NCBI RefSeq assembly: GCF_001006045.1
Contig: NZ_CP011267.1
Span: 1,612,001 to 1,676,000, forward strand
Origin: Geoglobus ahangari
GTDB lineage: Archaea; Halobacteriota; Archaeoglobi; Archaeoglobales; Archaeoglobaceae
Direction of reading: 5' to 3'
DNA: 64,000 bases
Below the pieces are notes generated by a model, which saw nothing but the letters and a program-made list of their open reading frames with translations, was not told the DNA's origin and did no database searches. Positions 55,517-63,946 of the stretch are shown here, piece after piece. The position numbers and the translations under genes were made by a program. Each line of letters begins with the position of its first letter. Position 1 is the first letter of the stretch.

Positions 55517-55875
55517 TGGTTATGGAGGGTGTCCAGCTCAACCTGATATCGAAGGAGAAGCTCGACAGAATGAGCTCGATGGAGAAGCTCAGAATGATCC
55601 TCGACAGCGTGAAGGAGGGCAAGATAGTTGTTCTGGAGAGCGGCCTCTCTCCGGAGGAGGAGGCGAAGCTCATAGAGCTGACGATGCTCGAAATCGACCA
55701 CGAGAACTTCGTGGGCATAGAGGTGGAGAGCTATCCGCCAAAGGAGAGCTTCTTCTCCAAGCTCTTCGGCAAGAAGTCCGGAAGGCTCACCCTGATAGGG
55801 CCTGCTAACAGGGTAAAGACGCTGTCCAAGCAGGAGGATCTCATAACCGCCATGGTTCAGCTTGGTGATAGGTGA
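55516..55875 (+). CDS. DUF2073 protein
   Basis: A 119-residue DUF2073 protein, found only in archaea. It reads VQLNLISKEKLDRM near 6, VVLESGLSPEEEAKLIE near 40 and GRLTLIGPANRVKTL near 90. ATG 55516 overlaps the GTPase stop by one base (TGATG). The tight link to the Era-like GTPase and Zn-ribbon gene suggests one complex or pathway. No catalytic residues can be named. Confidence 0.85.
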   Translation: MVMEGVQLNLISKEKLDRMSSMEKLRMILDSVKEGKIVVLESGLSPEEEAKLIELTMLEIDHENFVGIEVESYPPKESFFSKLFGKKSGRLTLIGPANRVKTLSKQEDLITAMVQLGDR

Positions 55876-56174
55876 TGCCCCACAGATGCACCAACTGCGG
55901 GAAGGAGTATGCTGACGGGGACATGGCGATACTTCAGGGGTGCGAGTGCGGCAACAACAAGTTCCTCTACATTCCCAAGAAGAAGGGCAAGGAGGTAGAG
56001 GAGATAAAGGAGCAGTTCGAGAGGATAGAGAGCGTCAGAATACTCGCCCCGGGCATGTACGAGCTCAACATAGAGAAGCTGCTTGAGGGTGGAGAGGTAG
56101 TGATAGCCCTTCAGGAGGATGGCAAGTACGCCGTCCACCTCCCATCTCTTTTGAAGAGAAAGAAGAAGTCATGA
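55875..56174 (+). CDS. Zn-ribbon protein (DUF2072 type)
   Basis: A 99-residue protein. The Zn-ribbon is CTNCGKEY then CECGNNKFLY (about residues 5-32). A helical and basic tail follows (LPSLLKRKKKS). It overlaps the DUF2073 gene by one base and the next transporter gene by four. It is part of the GTPase group. RNA binding is possible but unproved. Confidence 0.82.
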   Translation: MPHRCTNCGKEYADGDMAILQGCECGNNKFLYIPKKKGKEVEEIKEQFERIESVRILAPGMYELNIEKLLEGGEVVIALQEDGKYAVHLPSLLKRKKKS

Positions 56175-57040
56175 TATACGCTTATCTCGCCTATGCGATC
56201 TCCCTCACCATAAGGTTCATCGGTTATTTCATGTACGGCTACCTCGTGCTCATAGCCGAGGCACTCCACTCCCTCACCGACATTCTCGTTCTCGCGATCC
56301 TGAAGATCTCCTCGAAGGTGTCAGAGAAGCCTGCAGACATGCATCATCCTCTTGGCCATGGCCTTGCCGGAAACGTCGGAGCACTTATTGCCGGTGTGGC
56401 GTTCATCTCCATTCTCTCCTACGAGCTCTTCAAGGAGGGAGTTTCGAGGCTCTACCACCACGAGGTTTACCACGACCCGACCAACGCAATTCTGCTCATG
56501 CTGCTCAGCCTCGTGCCGCTTTTCGTCGTCGTGGTTTACACTGGGAGGAAGAAGCTCAGGCCCGAGGAGGTAGCTCTCAGGTACGAGCTCAGGAACGACA
56601 TGCTCTCCGGCCTGGCAGCGGTGGCGGCGCTCTCGTTTTCGGGAGTTCTCCCGCAGATAGACGCGTTAGCAGCGATAGTCGTGGCTGTGATAATTGCCTA
56701 CAGCGGCCTAAGGCTGATAAACGAGAACGCGAAGGTTCTGCTCGGATACAGCCCGGATGAGGAGTTCTACAGGAGGGTGGCGAGCGTCGCGTCTGAGTTC
56801 GAGGAGGTTAAAGACGTGCACGACATCATAGCGACCTACATGGCCCCAGACAAGGTTCACCTCGACATGCACGTGACCGTGGATGGGAGTATGAGCGTCA
56901 GAGAGGCGGACGACCTTACGGAGAGGATATTCGACAGGCTCTCATCCGAGGTGCCGGAGGTTGAGTACGCGACGATACACGTATGCGCTGAGGGAAAGAA
57001 GAGGCTCAGGACGACCTACGATAAAATAGTTGGGAAATGA
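56171..57040 (+). CDS. cation diffusion facilitator-type transporter
   Basis: A 289-residue membrane protein with about five or six helices and a cytoplasmic C-terminal domain. The TM2 metal site is HSLTD near 34, and HHPLGHG near 57 is a histidine loop typical of the family. In TM5 the equivalent of HxxxD appears as ExxxD (ELRND), so metal selectivity may differ. It would export zinc, manganese or iron. ATGA overlap ties it to the Zn-ribbon gene. The stop codons of this gene and the DHH gene abut. Confidence 0.86.
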   Translation: MIYAYLAYAISLTIRFIGYFMYGYLVLIAEALHSLTDILVLAILKISSKVSEKPADMHHPLGHGLAGNVGALIAGVAFISILSYELFKEGVSRLYHHEVYHDPTNAILLMLLSLVPLFVVVVYTGRKKLRPEEVALRYELRNDMLSGLAAVAALSFSGVLPQIDALAAIVVAVIIAYSGLRLINENAKVLLGYSPDEEFYRRVASVASEFEEVKDVHDIIATYMAPDKVHLDMHVTVDGSMSVREADDLTERIFDRLSSEVPEVEYATIHVCAEGKKRLRTTYDKIVGK

Positions 57041-58471
57041 TCAGTCCTCGATCTCGATTCCGAGCGCGCTCAGGAACCTCTTCTTGACCGCCTGCGTCAC
57101 GAGCTTCGCAAGCGTCTCTTTGTCGCTCACGTCTCCGAATATGCCGAGGGGTATCTTTCCGCCAGCCGCGTGTGCGTGACCGCCAGCGCTTCCAACATCC
57201 TTGAACGCCTTCTTTAGCACGTCTCCGATGTTGATCCTCACATCTGTGTTCCTCGCCGAGAGGTATACGTTGTCCTTGATTATCCCGAACACGAGGACGG
57301 TCGAGATTCCCTCAAGCTTCAGCAGGAAGTCTGCTGCCTGCGGGAGGGTGTCCTTGTCGGTTATGAAGCCCGCGAACGAGATGAGGAAGGACGAAAAGAT
57401 TTCCCTGTTCTTGATCGCCGTTCCAAGCACGTCGAGGGTTTCCGTTGACAGCGCCGGCCCCTCCATCTTCTCGAGCAGCTCGTTGTCGACGAACGGGTAA
57501 AGGTAGGCTGAAGCAAGAAAGTCGTTTGTCCTCGCGTTTCTCCTGAACTCCTCCGTCTCAGTCTGAATTCCAAAGAAGAGCGCCGTGGCAAGGGTTTTGG
57601 TCGGGACTATCTTCAGATCCTGAAGGTAGAGGGTCAGGATTGTCGCTGTGGCTCCCACATCTCCCCTGACGTCGGCAAACTCCGCCTCAACGTTTTCGGC
57701 AGGATGGTGGTCGATTATTATGCTGATCTTCACATCGTTCGGAATGGAGTTGTTGACTCCCGGTCCGGCAGAGTCCACGAGGGCGAACTTGGAGTACTCG
57801 CTCAGGTTGACCTCATTCGCCTTGAGCATCGGTATGTTGAGCAGGTTGACCATGGCCTTGTTCTGCTGGTGCTGGATCTCACCGTAGTAGAGGATGTCCG
57901 CCTCAACTCCGAAGTGCTTCGCAATCTCTCTGAGCGCGAGTGCGGAGGCGATTGAGTCAGGATCTGGGTTGTCGTGGGTGAATATGCCGAGCTTCCCGTT
58001 GGTATTCTGTATCACGTTTCTCAGGAGCTTGAGCTTTCTCAGCGACTCAACCTTCTTTATGCTCGAGAGAAGCTGCTGCTTCATGCTCTCGATTGGTGTT
58101 ATGACCACGTCAACTCCAATCTCTTCCATCTCGTCCCTCGCCTTCGGTGAACTCGCCCTCGTTACTATCAGCACGTCACTGCTCCTCTTCCTGATCTTCA
58201 GCGCCACCTCCCTGTTCACCTGATCGTCGGATGTGAGAATGAGAACGCCCGTTATCTTGTCGAAGTCAATCTTGTCCAGAGTCTCGTCGTCCCTTATATC
58301 ACCAACAATAGCGTCGATCTCCTGATCCTTGAGAACCTCCACCTTCTCCGGGTTTATGTCCACTGCCAAAACCTTCTTTCCTGCGGATATCAGATCCTTA
58401 ACGACTGACGAGCCGAGACCGCCGCAACCGAGTATCACATACTCGTAGTTTCCATTCACATCTTCGGCCAT
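57041..58471 (-). CDS. DHH-family phosphoesterase with N-terminal RCK domain
   Basis: A 476-residue protein. Residues about 1-130 are a TrkA-N/RCK fold (VILGCGGLGSSVVKDL near 12) that binds NAD or a nucleotide. A DHH domain follows with THDNPDPDSIASAL near 163, LVDSAG near 225 and IIDHHPAENV near 245. DHHA1 is near the end (SAGGHAHAAGGKIP near 435). Comparable proteins cleave short nucleotides such as c-di-AMP or nanoRNA. The substrate is not known. A dyad flanks its TATA box. Confidence 0.9.
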   Translation of the reverse strand: MAEDVNGNYEYVILGCGGLGSSVVKDLISAGKKVLAVDINPEKVEVLKDQEIDAIVGDIRDDETLDKIDFDKITGVLILTSDDQVNREVALKIRKRSSDVLIVTRASSPKARDEMEEIGVDVVITPIESMKQQLLSSIKKVESLRKLKLLRNVIQNTNGKLGIFTHDNPDPDSIASALALREIAKHFGVEADILYYGEIQHQQNKAMVNLLNIPMLKANEVNLSEYSKFALVDSAGPGVNNSIPNDVKISIIIDHHPAENVEAEFADVRGDVGATATILTLYLQDLKIVPTKTLATALFFGIQTETEEFRRNARTNDFLASAYLYPFVDNELLEKMEGPALSTETLDVLGTAIKNREIFSSFLISFAGFITDKDTLPQAADFLLKLEGISTVLVFGIIKDNVYLSARNTDVRINIGDVLKKAFKDVGSAGGHAHAAGGKIPLGIFGDVSDKETLAKLVTQAVKKRFLSALGIEIED

Positions 58472-58484
58472 TGCAGTTAAACAT

Positions 58485-58514
58485 CTCAGGAACCATTATT
58501 TAAGATTTCCTGAG
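58485..58514 (-). promoter_or_regulatory. dyad around the TATA box of the RCK-DHH gene
   Basis: CTCAGGAA and TTCCTGAG are eight-base arms with a 14-base spacer that contains the TATA-like CTTAAATAA of this gene. It looks like an operator for a dimeric regulator. Confidence 0.5.
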
Positions 58515-58602
58515 TTTTCCACGACTTCTGGCAAAACTTCATCAATTTTTCAAAAAGCTTAAATACTACACATTGGCATAATTATCATGAGGTGAGTGTG
58601 TA

Positions 58603-58794
58603 ATGGTGAAGATAATTCACGCCCAGACCGTGCTTCCCGAGGAGGTCCTTGAGGAGTTGAAGAGGAAGACGGGTGAGCTTGCGACCAAGGATGCTCTGGC
58701 GAAGGCAGTTGAGCATTACCTGGTGTGCCCGTACACCCATGAGGAGCCGATCGGCAAGAGGCTTGAGGAGGTAATCAGAAAGAAGAGGAAATAA
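58603..58794 (+). CDS. small protein, DUF5371-like
   Basis: A 63-residue protein. VKIIHAQTVLPEEVLEELKR then TKDALAKAVEHYLVC shows a ribbon-helix-like or helical fold, and the tail is basic (EVIRKKRK). GAGGTGAGTG precedes the ATG, and TATA-like GCTTAAATAC lies near 58,557. I associate it with a short archaeal DUF5371 group, but the match is by memory. It may bind nucleic acid. Confidence 0.6.
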   Translation: MVKIIHAQTVLPEEVLEELKRKTGELATKDALAKAVEHYLVCPYTHEEPIGKRLEEVIRKKRK

Positions 58795-58808
58795 AAAGAA
58801 TAAAATTT

Positions 58809-59900
58809 TTACGCTATCGTTGGTCTCGAGGGGCTGAATGGTTTCAGGTTCGGATTTTCCCCTTTTATTATCAGCTTCGCCAGCTCCCTGCCCATCGCCG
58901 GAGCAACGATCATTCCGGTGTGCCTTCCAAGACCGTTGGCCTGAACGAACCCCTCCACCTCGGTGAAGCCCACTACCGGCAGCCCATCTCTGCCCTCGTC
59001 GTAAACACCTGCCCACTGCCTGAGCATCGCAAGTCCCTTGAGCATGGGTATGAGCTGCGTGGCCCTCTTAGCATACCTCACCGCGAACTCCAGTGAGCTT
59101 CTGGTATCTATCTCCTCGACCTCCGAGCCCACTATTCCACCTACAATCTCTCCTCTCGCTGACTGGCTGAGGTAAACACCGTAAGTGACGTCGAATATGT
59201 ACGGGTCGAGGTACGGCTTGATGCTCTCAGTGACGCAGATCTCCTCCTTGACCACCCTGTTGTTCAGCTTGGCCCCTGCCATCTTACTGATCTCGTTGCT
59301 CCACGCTCCTGCTGCGTTCACAACAACATCTGCCTTGTGAAGCTCTCCATTGGTCTTCACACCCTTGACTCCACCCTCAACGACAACCTCCTCAACCCTC
59401 GTCTGGTCGAGGATCTTCACTCCAAGCTCCCTGCAGCCCTTTGCAAGCCCCCAGACGACCGGCCAGGGGAATATAACGCCTGAATCCTCGCAGTAAGAGG
59501 CGAGGGTTATCGCGGACGTGTTGAAGTCGGGAACGAACTCCCTGACCTCATCCGGCTCGATGATCTTAGACCTCACACCGAGCTCATTCTGCATCCTCAC
59601 GTCCTTCTTGAGCTTCTCGGCATCCTCCTCGCTTGCGGCCACCTTTATGTAGCCGTCCTTCCTGAACAGGAAGTTGAAGTCAACCTCAGCAGGAAGGGTG
59701 TCGTAGAGCTCGAGGCTCTTGACGGCAAACGGAATTAGCTCCTTCTTGTCAATCATTGGGGTTATGCCTCCTGAATTCCTGCCGCTCGCACCGTAGAGCA
59801 GGTACTTCTGCTCGAAAACCGTCACGTCCGCACCCATCTTAGCGAGGTAGTATGCGGTTGAAAGGCCCATCACTCCTCCACCGATGATCGCGACCCTCAT
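58809..59900 (-). CDS. DAO-family FAD dehydrogenase subunit (beta)
   Basis: A 363-residue FAD protein that oxidises an amine, imino acid or hydroxyacid. The FAD motif VAIIGGGVMGLSTAYYLAKMG is at the N-terminus, and GRNSGGITP near 40 and VVNAAGAWSNEI near 185 are family marks. RQWAGVYDEGRDGLPVVG near 315 ends the substrate domain. It is the last gene of a group with a BFD-type protein, a ferredoxin-like subunit and a large flavoprotein. Comparable sets are dye-linked L-proline dehydrogenase, opine oxidase and HcnABC. The substrate is open. Confidence 0.86.
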   Translation of the reverse strand: MRVAIIGGGVMGLSTAYYLAKMGADVTVFEQKYLLYGASGRNSGGITPMIDKKELIPFAVKSLELYDTLPAEVDFNFLFRKDGYIKVAASEEDAEKLKKDVRMQNELGVRSKIIEPDEVREFVPDFNTSAITLASYCEDSGVIFPWPVVWGLAKGCRELGVKILDQTRVEEVVVEGGVKGVKTNGELHKADVVVNAAGAWSNEISKMAGAKLNNRVVKEEICVTESIKPYLDPYIFDVTYGVYLSQSARGEIVGGIVGSEVEEIDTRSSLEFAVRYAKRATQLIPMLKGLAMLRQWAGVYDEGRDGLPVVGFTEVEGFVQANGLGRHTGMIVAPAMGRELAKLIIKGENPNLKPFSPSRPTIA

Positions 59901-60172
59901 TCCGCATCACCCTCTGAGAGGACGTAAAGCGGCACGGGGTTGACCGGAGGTCTCTGGGTCGTGACGCCAATCTCTTCCGGACTCTTGCCGGTCTTCTGGG
60001 AGAGAATCCTGATTATGTGCATCAGGCAGCCCTTGCCCTGACACGCACCAGTGGTGGCGCCGGTGTACCTCTTCAGGCTCTCAAGGTTGTCGTAGCCCTC
60101 CTCGATGGCGTGGATGATCTCCTCTTCGGTGAGGTCCTCACACCTGCAGACTATCTTCCTCTCCTTAACCAT
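59897..60172 (-). CDS. BFD-type [2Fe-2S] subunit
   Basis: A 91-residue protein with Cys in VCRCEDLTEEEI near 10 and TGACQGKGCL near 45, the C-x-C and C-x4-C arrangement of BFD [2Fe-2S] domains. It probably carries electrons between the two flavoproteins. GGTGATATT before ATG 60172 marks the start. It overlaps the next gene by four bases. Confidence 0.86.
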   Translation of the reverse strand: MVKERKIVCRCEDLTEEEIIHAIEEGYDNLESLKRYTGATTGACQGKGCLMHIIRILSQKTGKSPEEIGVTTQRPPVNPVPLYVLSEGDAE

Positions 60173-60176
60173 AATA

Positions 60177-60656
60177 TCACCTCTTCCTGACTGCCCTAAC
60201 CTCAAAAATAAGGTCCTTGTCCATCTCGATCGTGACGAGCTGGGTTCTGTCGTTCCTCTCTGGCTTCAGTGCCCACGTTACGACTCCCTCTCCGACCTCC
60301 TCGCCCCTTCTGTTGTACAGCCTGACCCTGTCACCCTTCTCAAGCCATGGCAGGAACTCGTACTGGAGCGTCACGTAACCCCTGCCCTCCTTGACCTGAA
60401 GCATGAATATGGCCAGACCGGGGCAGACCCTGATGCATGCCATGCATCCGGTGCACTTCTCGTAGTCAACCTTCGGCGGGTCATTTATGTTCTCCATCTC
60501 TATCGCGTTGAACCTGCAGGACTCGTAACAGGGTGAGCAAGGGATTGATTGGGGACATTCTATGTACGCAACAGGCTTTTTGGAGTTGATCCTCTCCTCA
60601 GGCGGGAACGGTGGAAGCTCGTCAGCTTCAAGGTATCCCCTTTCGAGGTACTTCAT
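60177..60656 (-). CDS. ferredoxin-like [4Fe-4S] subunit
   Basis: A 159-residue subunit. Cys-rich CPQSIPCSPCYESCRF near 33 and CTGCMACIRVCP near 65 give two cluster sites. A beta-rich tail (about 85-159) follows, perhaps a docking domain. GAGGTGATG precedes ATG 60656, which overlaps the end of the large flavoprotein gene by four bases. It completes the electron path of the dehydrogenase. Confidence 0.85.
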   Translation of the reverse strand: MKYLERGYLEADELPPFPPEERINSKKPVAYIECPQSIPCSPCYESCRFNAIEMENINDPPKVDYEKCTGCMACIRVCPGLAIFMLQVKEGRGYVTLQYEFLPWLEKGDRVRLYNRRGEEVGEGVVTWALKPERNDRTQLVTIEMDKDLIFEVRAVRKR

Positions 60657-62227
60657 ATCATCACCTCTTTCTCCAGAACGCACTTTTCAAGACCGCAAAC
60701 TATCCTCTCACCGAACGGACCGGCTCTGAAGTCCTCCAGATCCTTCACCGCCTCCTCAAGCTCCTTCTTTGCCTCATCTCCGCCATACCCGAGCGTGATT
60801 GCCGCGTGAATTCCTGCTATTCTGCCCTCCATTATCGCAGCGGTAGCCTCCTCAATTCCCGCGACGTCTCCGGCCACATATACACCATCAACGCTGGTCT
60901 CGTTGTACCTCGTTCTCAGCGGAACAAGCCCTCCAAGCTCGGGAACGAACTTCATCTGAGCGTTGACGTGGTAAAGGAGCTCGTGGGCAGGTGATAGGCC
61001 AACCGCGACGCATATGAAGTCGCACTCAATCTCCTTCTCGCTCCCTGGTATGACCTGCCACCTGTCGTCCAGCTGGGCTATAACTGCTCCCTCAACCTTC
61101 TTCTCTCCAAACGCCTTCACGATCGTGTGTCTGGTGTAGATCGGCACTCCGAGCCTCCTGACCTTCGCGGCGTGGACAAAATAGCCTCCAATCCTCGGCA
61201 TCGCCTCAACTATCGCGGCAACATCAACTCCGGCCTGCATGAGCTGGTAGGTGAGAATGAGACCGACATTGCCGGAGCCAACTATGAGCCCCTTGTTTCC
61301 GGGCTTTATGCCGTAAACGTTCATCAGCGTCTGCACACCTCCCGCCCCGTAAACGCCGGGCAGGTCGTTGTTCTCGAATATGAGCGTCCTTTCGTATGCG
61401 CCCGTTGCGATTACGATCTTCTTGGCCTTCACCCTCAGCAGCTTGGAGTCCTTCTGCACAGCAGCAACGTCCTTTCCGTAGATTCCGAACACCTTCGTCT
61501 CCTTCCTTATGTCCACGTTCTCGTACTGCCTCAGCTCCTCCTCGAGTATCTGCGCGATCCTTATTCCCCTCGTTCCAGCCCTGTGCCTCGCGCTTCCGAA
61601 GAACCTGTGGGTCTGCTTGATCAGCTGACCTCCGAGGTAGTTGTTCTCGTCCATCAGCACCACTTTGGCCCCGTACTTTGCTGCGTGAATTGCCGCTGAA
61701 AGACCAGCAGGACCACCACCAATGATCGCGACGTCAGTCTCTATCTCTTCATAGGACGTTTCGATGTCCGGTATGCTTTTCGGCGGGTTTCCGAATCCGG
61801 CGAGCTTCCTCATCTGCTTTGTCGCGAACTCCCTGACCTTCCTCGACTTGTTGAACTTCTTGTAGTGGGAGCCGTGCGGGAATACCGTGTCGATTATCTT
61901 GTCGAAGATTGCAAGCGCGTCATTCTCCGCATCTGGCTTTGAGTTCTGGGTTCTTATCTGCATCCCGTCCCTGACGTAGACCTTGCACGTCCTGATGTTC
62001 GGAACCCCGTCAACCTCCATCATGCACTGTGAGCACTTGCCTATCGCACAGAAGAAGCCCCTCGGCCTGTGGAATCTGAACGACCTGCTGAAAACTCTGA
62101 CCCCAGCAGCATACAGGGCGGCTGCTACGGTCTCGCCCTCATAAGCCTTGATCGGTTTGCCGTTGAAGTAGATGGTTACCTCTTTTCCCCTCTCAAAATC
62201 AACGATCGGATGTGACTCGAGCCTCAT
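60653..62227 (-). CDS. large FAD/[2Fe-2S] dehydrogenase subunit (alpha)
   Basis: A 524-residue flavoprotein of the sarcosine oxidase alpha / opine oxidase A / proline dehydrogenase alpha type. An N-terminal Fer2_4 [2Fe-2S] region (GETVAAALYAAG near 33, CAIGKCSQCMMEVDG near 58) is followed by the FAD fold (VAIIGGGPAGLSAAIHAAKYG near 166) and a second nucleotide fold (GLIVGSGNVGLILTY near 305). GAGGTGAAACT before ATG 62227 supports the start. It is first of the four-gene group, with the promoter TATA near 62,263-62,278. Confidence 0.88.
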   Translation of the reverse strand: MRLESHPIVDFERGKEVTIYFNGKPIKAYEGETVAAALYAAGVRVFSRSFRFHRPRGFFCAIGKCSQCMMEVDGVPNIRTCKVYVRDGMQIRTQNSKPDAENDALAIFDKIIDTVFPHGSHYKKFNKSRKVREFATKQMRKLAGFGNPPKSIPDIETSYEEIETDVAIIGGGPAGLSAAIHAAKYGAKVVLMDENNYLGGQLIKQTHRFFGSARHRAGTRGIRIAQILEEELRQYENVDIRKETKVFGIYGKDVAAVQKDSKLLRVKAKKIVIATGAYERTLIFENNDLPGVYGAGGVQTLMNVYGIKPGNKGLIVGSGNVGLILTYQLMQAGVDVAAIVEAMPRIGGYFVHAAKVRRLGVPIYTRHTIVKAFGEKKVEGAVIAQLDDRWQVIPGSEKEIECDFICVAVGLSPAHELLYHVNAQMKFVPELGGLVPLRTRYNETSVDGVYVAGDVAGIEEATAAIMEGRIAGIHAAITLGYGGDEAKKELEEAVKDLEDFRAGPFGERIVCGLEKCVLEKEVMI

Positions 62228-62459
62228 AGTTTCACCTCTCGTTAAAATCACTATTTTCCAAAATCAACCATTATATAACCTTTCCGAAAAAACGCTTTTA
62301 TGGCGTGACCCAAACTAAACAAAAAATCATTACAATACTTTCTGCAGAGCTCTAAGCGCCCTGCAGGGCTTCCCACACATGACCCAAAATTAACGTTGGT
62401 AATATTAACACCGTGTATAATTCGATACGTTTATATACTGAACAGGCAGCCCTGAGAGC
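62228..62459. promoter_or_regulatory. divergent regulatory region with palindrome and direct repeats
   Basis: The gap has TATA boxes for both sides. It carries the perfect palindrome GCCCTGCAGGGC (62,358-62,369) and two copies of TGACCCAAA (62,306-62,314 and 62,380-62,388). These could be regulator sites for the sulfur-transfer gene or the dehydrogenase group. Confidence 0.5.
62429..62438 (+). promoter_or_regulatory. TATA box of the COG1900 gene
   Basis: GTTTATATAC is centred 26 bases before GTG 62460, which supports that GTG as a leaderless start. Confidence 0.6.
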
Positions 62460-63941
62460 GTGAAGACTGTTGAGGAGATCAATAAAAAAATTGCCGAGGG
62501 TTCAGCAAACATCGTCACAGCCCTCGAGATGAAGGAGATCGTCAGAGAGCTTGGACCTGAAAAGGCCGCTGAAGAGGTGGATGTGGTAACCACAGGGACT
62601 TTTGGTGCCATGTGCTCCTCTGGAGTGTTCTTCAACTTCGGCCACTCCGACCCGCCGATAAAGATGCAGAGGGTCTGGCTGAACGATGTTGAGGCGTATA
62701 CGGGCGTGGCTGCTGTGGATGCTTATCTCGGAGTCACGCAGCTCTCCGAGACGCTCGGGATGGAGTACGGCGGAGGACACGTGATAGAGGACCTGCTGAG
62801 GGGCAAGGAGGTCGAGCTGAGGGCAACAGCTTACGGAACTGACTGCTACCCGAGGAAGGAGATCGTGACGGAGATAAGTCTGGACGACGTGAATCAGGCA
62901 ATAATGGTCAATCCGAGGAACGCTTACCAGAGGTACAGGGCAGCGACCAACTCATCCGACAGGATTCTCAAGACATACATGGGTACGCTTCTTCCAAACT
63001 TCGGAAACGTCACCTATGCGGGAGTTGGAGAGCTATCACCGCTCAACAACGACCCCGAGTACAGGACGATAGGAATAGGGACGCGCATATTCCTTGGTGG
63101 AGCGAAGGGGTACGTCATTGGCGAGGGCACGCAGCACGCACCGCCATTCGGGACGCTCATGGTTCAGGGCAACCTGAAGGAGATGGACGCCGAGTACATG
63201 AGAGCCGCGACGTTTCCGGGATACGGAACAACGCTTTTCGTGGGAATGGGAATCCCGATACCAATCCTTGACGCTGAGATGGCGAAAGCCACAGCCGTTA
63301 CGGACGATCAGATCGACACGGTCATAATTGACTTCGGGGTTCCGAGGAGGGACAGGCCCGTAATCAGGAAGGTCACGTACGCGGAGCTCAAGAGCGGAAA
63401 GGTGGAGATAAACGGAGAGGAGGTCAGGGTGTCTCCGCTCTCCAGCTACTACATGGCCAGAAAGATCGCCGAGGAGCTCAAGAGGCAGATCGAGAGGGGC
63501 GAGTTCTTCCTCTCGATGCCAGCCGAGAGCATCCCCACAAAGCAGGTGTTCAAGCCGATGAGGCAGAAGGAAATAAAGGTCGTCAAGAGCGTTATGAGCT
63601 CCCCCGCAATAACCGTGAAGCCTAATGAGACGATAGAGAGCGCCTCGAGGATACTCATAGAGAACGGGATAAACCACCTGCCCGTGGTTGATGAGCAGGG
63701 CAGGCTCGTTGGAATAGTGACGAGCTGGGACATAGCCAAGGCAGTCGCTGTAGGAAAGGCCAGAACGGTGGAGGAGATAATGACGAGGAAGGTCATCACC
63801 GCCTCACCCGACGACCCGATAGAGATTGCCGCGAGGAAGATGGATGCCAACAAGATCTCAGCGCTGCCCGTTGTCGATGCCAAGGGGAAGGTTCTGGGAG
63901 TTGTTAGCAGCGAGGATCTGAGCAAGCTGCTTGCGAGGTGA
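62460..63941 (+). CDS. COG1900/DUF39 sulfur-transfer protein with CBS pair
   Basis: A 493-residue protein. The first ~365 residues are DUF39/COG1900 (TTGTFGAMCSSGVFFNFGHS near 45, ATAYGTDCYPRKEI near 122), with candidate active Cys. CBS domains follow at about 370-490 (MSSPAITVKPNETIES, then ITASPDDPIEIAARKMD). The Methanosarcina relative MA1821 works with a NIL-ferredoxin protein to make homocysteine from aspartate semialdehyde and sulfide. A related role in coenzyme M synthesis has been suggested. The NIL-domain gene follows directly, giving the known pair. The start is GTG 62460, set by the TATA box. Confidence 0.9.
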   Translation: MKTVEEINKKIAEGSANIVTALEMKEIVRELGPEKAAEEVDVVTTGTFGAMCSSGVFFNFGHSDPPIKMQRVWLNDVEAYTGVAAVDAYLGVTQLSETLGMEYGGGHVIEDLLRGKEVELRATAYGTDCYPRKEIVTEISLDDVNQAIMVNPRNAYQRYRAATNSSDRILKTYMGTLLPNFGNVTYAGVGELSPLNNDPEYRTIGIGTRIFLGGAKGYVIGEGTQHAPPFGTLMVQGNLKEMDAEYMRAATFPGYGTTLFVGMGIPIPILDAEMAKATAVTDDQIDTVIIDFGVPRRDRPVIRKVTYAELKSGKVEINGEEVRVSPLSSYYMARKIAEELKRQIERGEFFLSMPAESIPTKQVFKPMRQKEIKVVKSVMSSPAITVKPNETIESASRILIENGINHLPVVDEQGRLVGIVTSWDIAKAVAVGKARTVEEIMTRKVITASPDDPIEIAARKMDANKISALPVVDAKGKVLGVVSSEDLSKLLAR

Positions 63942-63946
63942 TGAAG

